The notes beneath the pieces were generated by a model, which saw nothing but the letters and a program-made list of their open reading frames with translations, had not been told where the DNA came from and did no database searches. A program made the translations under genes and the position numbers. A DNA stretch of 64,000 bases from Pokkaliibacter sp. MBI-7 (GTDB lineage: Bacteria > Pseudomonadota > Gammaproteobacteria > Pseudomonadales > Balneatricaceae), in the NCBI RefSeq assembly GCF_029846635.1, contig NZ_JARVTG010000001.1, forward strand, positions 3,607,501 through 3,671,500, read 5' to 3'. How positions within the stretch are numbered: the stretch's first letter is position 1; each line of letters opens with the position of its first letter. Shown piece by piece: positions 45,811-53,761 of this stretch.

Positions 45811-46428
45811 TTATTTTGAATATATTAATGATAGCCCGAATCCCATAAATATCCCGCCGGTAATACGGCTGAAGTAGCGGCTAACATGCGCCTTAGCCAG
45901 ATGACCTTTGAGGCTGTGTGCCAGCAGCGCATAGCTGCTCAGGGCGGTAAAGGAGCAGCAGGCAAAGGTCGCACCGAGTACCAGCAGCTGCGGTGTAATG
46001 GCACTGTGCGGATCAATAAACTGCGGGAACAGCGCGGTATAGAAGGCGATGGCCTTGGGGTTGCTGAAGCCGATCATAAAGGCTTCGGCATACAGTGAGC
46101 GCGCCGGCCGGGGAGGCATGGCGGTGGCATCGCTGCTGTGCTGACTGAACAGATTTTTACTGCGCCAGGTTTTGATACCGAGCCAGATCAGATAAGCCCC
46201 TCCCGCCAGCTTCATGGCAGTAAACAGGTACAGCGAAGACAGGATGACCGCTCCCATGCCGATGGCAGAGAGTGTGGCCATACTGATCATGGCTGACAGA
46301 TTGCCCAGTACGCCGATCAGTGCCTTGCCAATGCCGTAGCGGGTGGCGTTTCTGATGACCAGCAAAATGGCAGGCCCCGGTGTGAAGGTGGTGAGCAGGC
46401 AGATGGTCAGAAACAGCGCGTAGTCCAT
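45811..46428 (-). CDS. LysE/RhtB-family exporter
   Basis: This 205-residue inner-membrane protein has six predicted helices and the RhtB signature FLTICLLTTFTPGPAILLVIRNATRYG at its start (two adjoining pieces), and FMIGFSNPKAIAFYTALFPQF in the middle. The family exports amino acids or small amines. Its last five codons fall in the AT-rich zone, so its 3' end may have been changed by the adjacent insertion. A link to the amine pathway is possible but unproven. Confidence 0.9.
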   Translation of the reverse strand: MDYALFLTICLLTTFTPGPAILLVIRNATRYGIGKALIGVLGNLSAMISMATLSAIGMGAVILSSLYLFTAMKLAGGAYLIWLGIKTWRSKNLFSQHSSDATAMPPRPARSLYAEAFMIGFSNPKAIAFYTALFPQFIDPHSAITPQLLVLGATFACCSFTALSSYALLAHSLKGHLAKAHVSRYFSRITGGIFMGFGLSLIYSK

Positions 46429-46451
46429 GATTCTATGCGTCCGGCAGGGGG

Positions 46452-46907
46452 CTAGGGTCTGCTTACCTTATAGGTTCGCAGGGCGTTGTCCACCTGTTGC
46501 TCGACCGTGGTGTCGGCAAACAGCCAGTAGCTGGGGGCGACGACAGGCTGCACGGAGGTCACGCTGATGACGATGATGGCCTGAATCGGAAAACGCTCAT
46601 CCGCCAGCTGGCGCAGCCGCTGCAAATAACCGGCGTAGCGGCTGTCGTCCTGCTGCACCAGCTGGGCGGTACCCTTGAGCTTGTAGCCGCGCTGCTCAAA
46701 CACGTCGACGAAGCTGACGCAGACCTGAGCATGGTGGCGAATGTTGGCCACGCTCTGTGGTGAGGCGATATGGGCAATCAGCAGGGTGTCGTCAGCGGCA
46801 TAGGTAAAAATTTCCTTCGGTGAGACATTGGGCATGCCGTCGCTATCGACGGTAGCGAGCCAGCAGAGGACGGATTTCTCGATGGCGAGTTTGACCTGTT
46901 GATCCAT
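46452..46907 (-). CDS. pyridoxamine-5'-phosphate-oxidase-like (PPOX fold) protein
   Basis: This 151-residue split-barrel flavin-type protein starts MDQQVKLAIEKSVLCWLATV and contains NVSPKEIFTY and VCVSFVDVFEQRGYKLKG. These proteins bind FMN, F420 or haem; the role is unknown. I chose the start at 46907 because GGAG lies eight bases upstream; ten extra codons precede it in frame. It ends 23 nt before the lysE-type gene starts and probably shares its transcript. Confidence 0.85.
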   Translation of the reverse strand: MDQQVKLAIEKSVLCWLATVDSDGMPNVSPKEIFTYAADDTLLIAHIASPQSVANIRHHAQVCVSFVDVFEQRGYKLKGTAQLVQQDDSRYAGYLQRLRQLADERFPIQAIIVISVTSVQPVVAPSYWLFADTTVEQQVDNALRTYKVSRP

Positions 46908-47130
46908 GGTGAGGGCTCCAGAGGGTGCGAGTCTCACACCCTAGCATGCTACTGATCGAAATTGAGGCATAAAGTTGTTCCACAACCACTGTGATCATGC
47001 CGGTTTCAGCGGAATCTGCTGATCGGTCAATGGCTCTTTTTACCCGTCAATAATTTCCCCTCTGCATCCTGGGTAGTTACGCCCGATTGCCTTCAATTTG
47101 CCCGTTTGCCATTCAGGATGACCTGTGTTT

Positions 47131-47161
47131 GTGCAGGGTATTAGGGGAGTGCTGCCTGCAC
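47131..47161. promoter_or_regulatory. inverted repeat upstream of dmmA
   Basis: Perfect 7-bp arms GTGCAGG and CCTGCAC flank a 17-nt spacer, about 75 bp upstream of the sigma-54 element. The position suits an activator or enhancer-binding protein. The sequence differs from the repeat before gmaS. Confidence 0.45.
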
Positions 47162-47221
47162 GTCCTGCATTTTCCTGTGCTCAAAAACGAACTTATTTGA
47201 AATCAGATAGTTAGCTTTTGG

Positions 47222-47237
47222 TGGCATATTTCATGCT
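47222..47237 (+). promoter_or_regulatory. sigma-54 promoter of dmmA
   Basis: TGGCATATTTCATGCT keeps the GG and GC pairs at the correct distance, with four of five bases of TTGCW shown as ATGCT. Transcription would start near 47248, about 100 nt before dmmA. It is weaker than the gmaS element. The rest of the 46908-47345 spacer shows no gene. Confidence 0.6.
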
Positions 47238-47345
47238 TTCCTGAAAAGAAGAAAATGTTCCCTTTAGTAATTTTTTTTAAGGTCTTCAGCAGCATCCGGA
47301 TCAGCTTCTTTTCACTTTCAGTTCTGCTCAGGTAAGGACAGCACA

Positions 47346-47891
47346 ATGACCACCGCCGCCATGCTCAGTACGCCGGTCTACCGACCGGTGCTTCCTCCGC
47401 TCCCTGCACAGCATCGCCTGCTGGTGGTTCAGCATCTGGCCTTGCCGGAGACCGCGTACTGGCAACAGCAACTGGGTGAAGAGGGGGTGCCGGTCAGTCT
47501 GATCAGCCTGAATGCTGATATGGAGCAGCTGTGCGGCAGCCTGCAGCAGCATCTGAGTCAGGCCCGGGTGGGGACACGTTTGTATATCTGTGGCGATGAA
47601 AGTTTTCTGTGGAAGGTGCATCAGCAGGCGCGCCAGTGCGGGCTGCTCAACGGTGAGATCGAGCTGATTCGCACTGCCGACAGCCGTGAACTGTACTGCG
47701 TGCACTGCTCGACCCTGCAGACCATTGAGCCTGCGCCGCTGGTGCATTGCCGCCAGTGCGGTCTGCAACTGATGGTCCGCGAGCATTTCTCCCAGCGGCT
47801 GGGCGCTTATATGGGGGTGTGTAATGATCCCTTCGCGCCCTATGGCCCGACCACCACAGCATCGGCATCGCTGGAGGAACAGGCATCATGA
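47346..47891 (+). CDS. dmmA: dimethylamine monooxygenase subunit DmmA-like
   Basis: This 181-residue protein has a four-cysteine ribbon (C118, C121, C135, C138) near its C-terminus after a nucleotide-fold-like N-terminal part (RLYICGDESFLWKV). It resembles DmmA of dimethylamine monooxygenase, and the neighbouring genes agree. AAGGA precedes the start. It overlaps dmmB by 4 nt. Its exact role in electron transfer is not settled. Confidence 0.8.
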   Translation: MTTAAMLSTPVYRPVLPPLPAQHRLLVVQHLALPETAYWQQQLGEEGVPVSLISLNADMEQLCGSLQQHLSQARVGTRLYICGDESFLWKVHQQARQCGLLNGEIELIRTADSRELYCVHCSTLQTIEPAPLVHCRQCGLQLMVREHFSQRLGAYMGVCNDPFAPYGPTTTASASLEEQAS

Positions 47892-48829
47892 GTGAACTGC
47901 TGGATGTTCGGGTGGCCAGCGTACGGCAGCTGACCCCGCTGGTGCGGGAATTCACCTTTGAAGCCGTCAGTGGCGACTTGCCGGGGTTCTCGGCGGGCAG
48001 CCATGTGCAGGTACATATGCCGGGTACTGGCCGGCCACTGTGCAATGCCTACTCGCTGCTCAGCGATCCGCAGCAGCGTCAGCATTACCGCATCGCAGTG
48101 CGCCTGCAGGAGCAAAGTCGTGGTGGCTCGCGCTTCATGCACGAGCAGGTGAAGGAGGGCGATGTGCTCAGGCTGTCGCCGCCTGCCAATCTGTTTGCTC
48201 CCCATTCCCGCGCCGGTCATCACCTGATGATTGCAGGGGGGATCGGTATCACGCCCTTTATGGCCTATATCGCCGCACTGGAGCAGCGCGGCGGCAGCAT
48301 GGAGCTGCATTACGCCTACCGCAGCGGTCTGACCGATACCTATCTGGAAGAGCTGGCGGCACGCCTCGGCGCTGCCCTGCATCCCTATGACGGACGTGCC
48401 GGGCAGCGCCTGGATATCCATCAGGTGCTGAGCGACCAGCCCCTCGGCACCCATGTCTACATTTGTGGCCCCGACAGCCTGATCAGTGACGTGTGCCAGA
48501 CCGCCGATGCGCTGGGCTGGCCCGCTGAACGTATTCACTGGGAGGCCTTTGCCGCACCGGAGCCGGGCGAACCCTTTGTGGCCGAGCTGGCTGACGGGCG
48601 GACGCTGGCGGTGCCGGGTGACTATTCCCTGCTGGAGGCGCTGGAACAGGCCGGAGTGCCGGTGCCCAACCTCTGCCGCGGCGGTGTCTGCGGACAGTGC
48701 ATGACGCCGTATTCCGCCGGTGAGGTCGATCACCGTGATCTGTATCTCAGCGACAGCGAGCGTGCTGACCATCTGATGCCCTGTGTTTCCCGTGGCAAGG
48801 GTGGCTGCACGGTCAAACTGGCACTGTAA
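47888..48829 (+). CDS. dmmB: dimethylamine monooxygenase reductase subunit DmmB-like
   Basis: This 313-residue phthalate-dioxygenase-reductase type protein has an FMN/FAD barrel (NAYSLLSDP), an NAD(P)H domain (GGIGITPFMAYI, YICGPDSLI) and a C-terminal plant-type [2Fe-2S] ferredoxin (CRGGVCGQC, CX4CX2C, then Cys in MPCVSR). It passes electrons from NAD(P)H to the haem subunit. Its start overlaps dmmA by 4 nt (ATGA), and dmmC follows within 60 nt. Confidence 0.9.
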   Translation: MSELLDVRVASVRQLTPLVREFTFEAVSGDLPGFSAGSHVQVHMPGTGRPLCNAYSLLSDPQQRQHYRIAVRLQEQSRGGSRFMHEQVKEGDVLRLSPPANLFAPHSRAGHHLMIAGGIGITPFMAYIAALEQRGGSMELHYAYRSGLTDTYLEELAARLGAALHPYDGRAGQRLDIHQVLSDQPLGTHVYICGPDSLISDVCQTADALGWPAERIHWEAFAAPEPGEPFVAELADGRTLAVPGDYSLLEALEQAGVPVPNLCRGGVCGQCMTPYSAGEVDHRDLYLSDSERADHLMPCVSRGKGGCTVKLAL

Positions 48830-48884
48830 ACGGCCCTCTTTCTGACACCTCCATCAACCTGTTCAGAACATGGAGCAGCGCACC

Positions 48885-49973
48885 ATGAGTTCTATGCTTG
48901 CCCAGGCCCTGCCTGCCGATCTGCCGCCGCTGGCTGCGATCAAGCCCCGTACCCTGAGCCTCGACAGCATCAAGCCCATCGAGACCTATCGGGATGACTT
49001 CACCTACCGCAACAGTGCCGGGGCCATCGCCCGTTTTCCCTTTCCTTTCCCCGAGGACAATTACATGTACTCGGTCAATATCGAACCGGCGACGGTAGGG
49101 CCTGCCGGGTCCATATTCGAGCACTGGTTTGATGTTGATGAACATTATCGTTCGGAGATGGCCGAGCGGGCACTGGTACTGGCCAGAGATCCGCGCCGCT
49201 GCATGGTGATGCCGCATATGCAGGAGGCGGCCTGGGATACCCTGGAAATGCTGATGGAGCATCTGGCCACGGATTACCCCGCACTGTTCAGCCTGCACCG
49301 TGAAGGCAACCACTGGCACTGGCAGAACCGGGTACTGGAGCTGGATCAGCACTTTACCTTCGGTGATGCCAGCACCCTGCCGTGCGAGCCGCTGGAGTAC
49401 ATCACCCGGCAGGCGCAGGGGGACTTTGCCGTGCTCGACCAGCGTGATGGTGATCTGTACATGGATGCCGGCATTGTGACCTGTCCGGCCGACTGGTCGC
49501 TGGCCTTTGATGCCGGTATGAGCTTCAAGCAATGGCATGCGCCGGTGCCCATGGCTCACCAGATGGGGGTGTTTGACCGGGCACTGAAATACCTGATGAA
49601 CATTCAGGTGGGAAAACCTGTGCGCCGTCTGAACTGGACCCTGACCATTAACCCTCGCATGGATACCTCGCCGGAAACCTTCCACGAATGGGGCCATGAG
49701 CGGGGGCAGGTGACTGCTGACAACGTCGGTCAGCTGGTCCATCTGCGGGTGGAACTGCAGTTCATGCCACGCCTGCCACGCAGCAATGCGCTGCTGTTTG
49801 GCATCCGCACCTATCTGATCAGTTTTGATGAGCTGGTGAGCCAGCCGCGCTGGGCCTGTCGTCTGCATCGGGTGCTGCGTGATCTGCCACCGCAGCTGAT
49901 CGAATACAAGGGGTTGAGCCGCTACCACAGCACCATTGTTGAATGGCTGAGCCAGTTTGATCCCGAAGCCTGA
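48885..49973 (+). CDS. dmmC: haem-dependent oxidative N-demethylase subunit DmmC-like
   Basis: This 362-residue protein belongs to the haem-dependent oxidative N-demethylase (DUF3445) family. It has the motifs LHREGNHWHWQNR, SWRFT-like parts and MAHQMGVFDRALKYLM, plus LRVELQFMPRLPRSNALLFGIRTYL near the end. It should oxidise dimethylamine to methylamine and formaldehyde. I chose the start at 48885, with GGAG nine bases before. The haem ligand is not certain from sequence alone. Confidence 0.88.
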   Translation: MSSMLAQALPADLPPLAAIKPRTLSLDSIKPIETYRDDFTYRNSAGAIARFPFPFPEDNYMYSVNIEPATVGPAGSIFEHWFDVDEHYRSEMAERALVLARDPRRCMVMPHMQEAAWDTLEMLMEHLATDYPALFSLHREGNHWHWQNRVLELDQHFTFGDASTLPCEPLEYITRQAQGDFAVLDQRDGDLYMDAGIVTCPADWSLAFDAGMSFKQWHAPVPMAHQMGVFDRALKYLMNIQVGKPVRRLNWTLTINPRMDTSPETFHEWGHERGQVTADNVGQLVHLRVELQFMPRLPRSNALLFGIRTYLISFDELVSQPRWACRLHRVLRDLPPQLIEYKGLSRYHSTIVEWLSQFDPEA

Positions 49974-50050
49974 GGCCAGCCGCTCTGCCCGTCATGACAG
50001 GGCAGAGAACGATGCTGCATTACCGCGAGAACGATAAAAGGAGAAACCGC

Positions 50051-51181
50051 ATGGCAAATTCCTGGCGTATATCTGCCCTGGCCGACCGTCACCGTGCCCT
50101 GGGATCAAAACTGGAAGACTGGAGTGGTATGGGCACCGCCTGGACCTATGACTCTGATCTGGCCGATGAGCATGAGGCGATCCGCACCCGCGCAGGGCTG
50201 ATGGACGTCTCCGGCCTGAAGAAGGTGCACTATGTCGGCCCTCATGCTGAAAGCCTGCTGGACTATGCCACCACGCGCGATATATCCAAGCTGTATCCCG
50301 GCAAGTCGGTCTATGCGGCATTGCTCAACGAAGCTGGTAAGTTTGTGGATGACTGTATTGTTTATCGCACCGGCCCCAATGCTTTTATGGTGGTGCACGG
50401 TTCCGGCAGTGGCCACGAGATGCTGGTGCGGCTGGCCACCGGTCGTCAGGTCGCGGTGCTGTTTGACGACGATTTGCATGACCTCTCTCTGCAGGGGCCA
50501 CTGGCGGTGGACTTCCTCGCTGAGCATGTGCCCGGTATCCGCGATCTGCCGTATTTCCATCATCTGCAGACCAAACTGTTTGGCCGTCCGGTGATGATTT
50601 CCCGGACCGGTTATACCGGCGAGCGGGGCTATGAAATCTTCTGTAAGGCCGCCGATGCCCCGCTGATCTGGGACACCATTCTGCAGCAGGGCAAGGATAT
50701 GGGCATTATCCCCTGCGCCTTTACCGCCCTGGACTGGCTGCGGGTGGAAAGCTATCTGCTGTTCTTCCCCTATGACAACTCCGAGATGTATCCCTTCGCC
50801 GATCAGCCAGCGGGGGACACCCTGTGGGAGCTGGGGCTGGATTTCACCGTATCACCCGGCAAGACCGAATTCCGCGGGGCGACAGAGCATCGCCGCCTGC
50901 AGGGCAAGGAGCGCTTCAAAATCTTCGGCGTGCTGCTGGAAGGCCAGCAGGCGGCACAGGCTGGCGACACCCTGTGGGCCGATGGCAAACAGGTGGGGAT
51001 GATCACCTGTGCCATGTATTCGCGCCTGACCGACCGCTCCATGGCCATTGCCCGTATGGACGTACCCTATGCCGAGCAGGGTTGCCCGCTGGAAGTGAAG
51101 GGCAGCCTCAACGTCAAGGCCATTGCCCATACCATGCCGTTCGATGACCCGGAGAAGAGCAAGCGGACTGCAAAAGGTTAG
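50051..51181 (+). CDS. dmmD: GcvT-like aminomethyltransferase, DmmD
   Basis: This 376-residue folate-binding GcvT-fold protein has RTRAGLMDVSGLKKVHYVGP, ISRTGYTGERGYEIF (folate site) and WLRVESYLLFFPYDN. In dimethylamine clusters this protein (DmmD) is thought to hand the formaldehyde unit to tetrahydrofolate. I chose the start at 50051, following AAAAGGAG. It is the last dmm gene here; in some other bacteria it comes first. Confidence 0.88.
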   Translation: MANSWRISALADRHRALGSKLEDWSGMGTAWTYDSDLADEHEAIRTRAGLMDVSGLKKVHYVGPHAESLLDYATTRDISKLYPGKSVYAALLNEAGKFVDDCIVYRTGPNAFMVVHGSGSGHEMLVRLATGRQVAVLFDDDLHDLSLQGPLAVDFLAEHVPGIRDLPYFHHLQTKLFGRPVMISRTGYTGERGYEIFCKAADAPLIWDTILQQGKDMGIIPCAFTALDWLRVESYLLFFPYDNSEMYPFADQPAGDTLWELGLDFTVSPGKTEFRGATEHRRLQGKERFKIFGVLLEGQQAAQAGDTLWADGKQVGMITCAMYSRLTDRSMAIARMDVPYAEQGCPLEVKGSLNVKAIAHTMPFDDPEKSKRTAKG

Positions 51182-51213
51182 CGGCTTGGCAGGCTGTTGA
51201 GTGTTATCCACAG

Positions 51214-51247
51214 ACCGGGAGACATCGGTGGATGTCTCCCGGTTTTG
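51214..51247 (+). terminator. terminator after dmmD
   Basis: A 13-bp perfect stem ACCGGGAGACATC / GATGTCTCCCGGT has a 4-nt loop and is followed by TTTGCT. It separates the dmm genes from the SMR gene. Confidence 0.88.
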
Positions 51248-51300
51248 CTATGGCGGTTGGTTTATCCACAACCTCTGACCGGGAAGACAAGGAGTTCAGG

Positions 51301-51645
51301 ATGTTCAGTTCATTGGGAGCCGGCTGGGGCTATCTGCTGCTGGCGGGTATCTGTGAGATTTGCTACGCCGCGGTGATTCCTCGCACCGATGGTTTCAGCC
51401 GGTTGTGGCCGACGCTGTATTGCGGCTTCTTTATTCTGCTCAGTCTCTATCTGCTGTCGCTGGCGGTGAAAACCCTGCCGGTAGGCACCGCCTATGCCGT
51501 ATGGGTGGGCATTGGTGCGGTGGGGACGGCCATCTACGGCATCGCCTTTCTCGGCGAGGCGGTCAATGTGGCACGGGTACTGTGCCTGATGCTGATTATT
51601 TCCGGTGTGGTCGGGCTGAAGTTTTTCTCAACCGAACTGGCCTGA
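51301..51645 (+). CDS. SMR-family exporter (Gdx/SugE-like)
   Basis: This 114-residue four-helix protein has the SMR features: Glu in ICEICYAA (helix 1), FSRLWPTLYC, and LPVGTAYAVWVGIGAVGTAIYG. The last motif fits the Gdx (guanidinium exporter, formerly SugE) group. I chose the start at 51301, with AAGGAG in front. It lies between the amine genes and the RoxSR-like genes, and no ykkC-type leader is seen. Confidence 0.88.
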   Translation: MFSSLGAGWGYLLLAGICEICYAAVIPRTDGFSRLWPTLYCGFFILLSLYLLSLAVKTLPVGTAYAVWVGIGAVGTAIYGIAFLGEAVNVARVLCLMLIISGVVGLKFFSTELA

Positions 51646-51696
51646 GTATGGCTCTCCGCGCTGAGTAGCCGACGCGTAGCTGATCGCAAACAGCTC

Positions 51697-52224
51697 TTAC
51701 TTGGCTACCGGCTTTTTCTGCAGTTTGCGCTGCAGGGTGCGGCGATGCATATTCAGCGCCCGGGCAGTTGCCGACACATTGCCTTCGTGCTGCTTGAGCA
51801 CCTGCTGGATATGCTCCCATTCCAGCCGCGATGGTGATAAGGGTTGCTGGGTCAGGGGCTGCTCCGGGTCGGGCTCGACCGTATCCAGAGCGGCGATGAT
51901 ATCGTCCACCCGCGCGGGTTTGGGCAGATACTGCACCGCACCGAGCTTGATGGCATCAACACAGGTGGCAATGCTGGCGTAGCCGGTCAGCACCAGTACC
52001 TGCAGCTCGGGCTGTTGCGCCAGTAATTGCGGTAACAGCGCCAGACCGGATTCGTTGTCCAGATGCAGATCAAGGGTGGCGAAGTCGAATTCCTGCTCCG
52101 CCAGCTGCTGCAATGCCTCCGAAGGCGTGGCCGCCAGCCGGGCGTCATAGCCTTTGCGCTCCAGGCCGCGTACCAGCAGTGCGCCAAACACCTCATCATC
52201 TTCCACCACCAGCCAGCGGCTCAT
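51697..52224 (-). CDS. roxR: redox response regulator (RegA/PrrA/RoxR type)
   Basis: This 175-residue regulator has a receiver domain with phosphoacceptor Asp52 (FATLDLHLDNESG), switch residues in LTGYAS and Lys in YLPKPARVDD. A Fis-type helix-turn-helix follows (NVSATARALNMHRRTLQRKL). It lacks the AAA+ domain, so it is not a sigma-54 activator. The start at 52224 overlaps the kinase gene by 4 nt and follows AAGGAG. Confidence 0.92.
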   Translation of the reverse strand: MSRWLVVEDDEVFGALLVRGLERKGYDARLAATPSEALQQLAEQEFDFATLDLHLDNESGLALLPQLLAQQPELQVLVLTGYASIATCVDAIKLGAVQYLPKPARVDDIIAALDTVEPDPEQPLTQQPLSPSRLEWEHIQQVLKQHEGNVSATARALNMHRRTLQRKLQKKPVAK

Positions 52225-53495
52225 GCAGGTATCTCCTTGTGCAGGGAGGCTATCGGGCAGCGCAGCATACAACAGGTGCCGCCCTCTGGCAGTGCCTCCA
52301 GCAGCAATTCACCCCCCAGCTGTTCAATGATGGTCAGGGTCAGAAACAGGCCGATACCGAGGCCATGAGGTTTGTCGCTGTGCCCGACCGCTGCAGCCGG
52401 GTGTGGCAGACGGCGGGCCGTCGTTATTCCCCGATCACAGATGCGCAGTCGCAGCTGCTCATGATCAACCTGCCAGTGGACCTGCACGGCCTGACCGGGC
52501 GCCGCATCCGCAGCGTTATTGAGCACGTTCAGCAGCGCCAGCGCCAGCGTATTGGGCGGCGACAGGACCGGCAGGGGGATGCCGGGCGCCGAGTCATTGT
52601 GCAGGGCGAAACGTGCATCGGGGCGCATCAGCTGCCAGCGGCTGAGCGTCTGCTGCAGCCACTGATCACAGGGCAGCGCCACGCTGCTGTCCTGCTGGCT
52701 GCGTTGCACCATGGCCTGCAGGTTATGGCGACACAATTGCAGCTGGCGGGTCATCAGCTGCAGGTCGGCCCGGGTATCGTCATCCTCATGGCGGGCGGCC
52801 AGTTCATCCACCAGCAGCTGCAGGCTACCCAGCGGCGTACCCAGTTCATGGGCCAGCCCGGCCGCCTCACTGGCCAGCGCGAGCAGGCGGGCATCGCGCA
52901 GCCCCTGTTCCCGTGCGCCGTGCAGCAGCGCCTGCTGCTGTCGCAAGGTGCCTGCCAGACGACTGATAAACAGCAGCAGGAACAGGCTGATCAGCAGAAA
53001 GTTCAGCCACATCCCCCAGATGTGGACGTTGATCAGATTGATCGGGGTATGGCTGTCGGGCGGCAACTCCATGGGAAACAACAGGATAAAGGTGTAGAGC
53101 AGGGCTGAGCTGGCTACCAGCACGGCAGTCTGGCGCCAGTCCAGCAGCAGTGCAGAAAAGCAGATGGGCAGCAGCAGGTAGGACACGAAGGGATTACTGG
53201 CTCCGCCACTCTGGTAGAACACCATGCTGGCGAGCAGGCCATCGGCCAGCAGCTGCAGGAAGATTTCCTGATCGCTGATACTGGCTTGGTCACGCAGGCG
53301 TTTGACCGTATGCAGGTGCAGGGTGGCAAGCAGGATCAGGGTCAGTAGCAGACTGGGCCAGGGCAGCTGCAGATAGAGGTAAAACTCGGCAAACAGCAAC
53401 ACCAGAGTCTGGCCGCAGAAGAAGGCCAGCCGCATGCGCGACAGGTCGCGCAGTAACAGTGGTGTGACCGAGGTGGCGGGTAACAGGTCATTCAT
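52221..53495 (-). CDS. roxS: redox sensor histidine kinase (RegB/PrrB/RoxS type)
   Basis: This 424-residue membrane kinase has about six helices, the quinone-binding-type loop SGGASNPF (96-103) conserved in RegB, the phosphoacceptor His216 in AAGLAHELGTPLGSL, and ATP-binding GLGIGLFL. A Cys at 255 is where RegB-like kinases carry a redox cysteine. It likely senses respiratory redox state and phosphorylates the overlapping regulator. The start at 53495 has only a weak ribosome-binding site. Confidence 0.92.
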   Translation of the reverse strand: MNDLLPATSVTPLLLRDLSRMRLAFFCGQTLVLLFAEFYLYLQLPWPSLLLTLILLATLHLHTVKRLRDQASISDQEIFLQLLADGLLASMVFYQSGGASNPFVSYLLLPICFSALLLDWRQTAVLVASSALLYTFILLFPMELPPDSHTPINLINVHIWGMWLNFLLISLFLLLFISRLAGTLRQQQALLHGAREQGLRDARLLALASEAAGLAHELGTPLGSLQLLVDELAARHEDDDTRADLQLMTRQLQLCRHNLQAMVQRSQQDSSVALPCDQWLQQTLSRWQLMRPDARFALHNDSAPGIPLPVLSPPNTLALALLNVLNNAADAAPGQAVQVHWQVDHEQLRLRICDRGITTARRLPHPAAAVGHSDKPHGLGIGLFLTLTIIEQLGGELLLEALPEGGTCCMLRCPIASLHKEIPA

Positions 53496-53761
53496 TATCG
53501 TAGCCGCTGGGATGCGTTGCACATTGACCCCCAATTGGCAAACCAGCGGGGGATTTGGTGCGGGTTAGGATAATAGTTGTTTCGAGTTGTGAGCAGCCTT
53601 GTTGTTGTTCTTTGTTATGTTGTATCGTTTTTTACTGTTTTATTTTCGATCAGCTCTGGTCAGTTGCCGCGCGCAGCTTATCATAGGCACCGAGCTGCTT
53701 CCTGGGTCCGCATAGGCTGGAATCCCTACGCATAAGCAGGAATTTACAAGTAAGTACCGCC

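Noticed and set aside
51214..51300. Possible guanidine riboswitch before the SMR gene
   Set aside because: The hairpin has a GGTG loop and lacks the paired ACGR loops of the mini-ykkC class; it is better explained as the dmmD terminator.
51697..52224. Response regulator as the activator of the sigma-54 promoters
   Set aside because: It has no AAA+ central domain or GAFTGA-type motif, so it cannot serve RNA polymerase with sigma-54.
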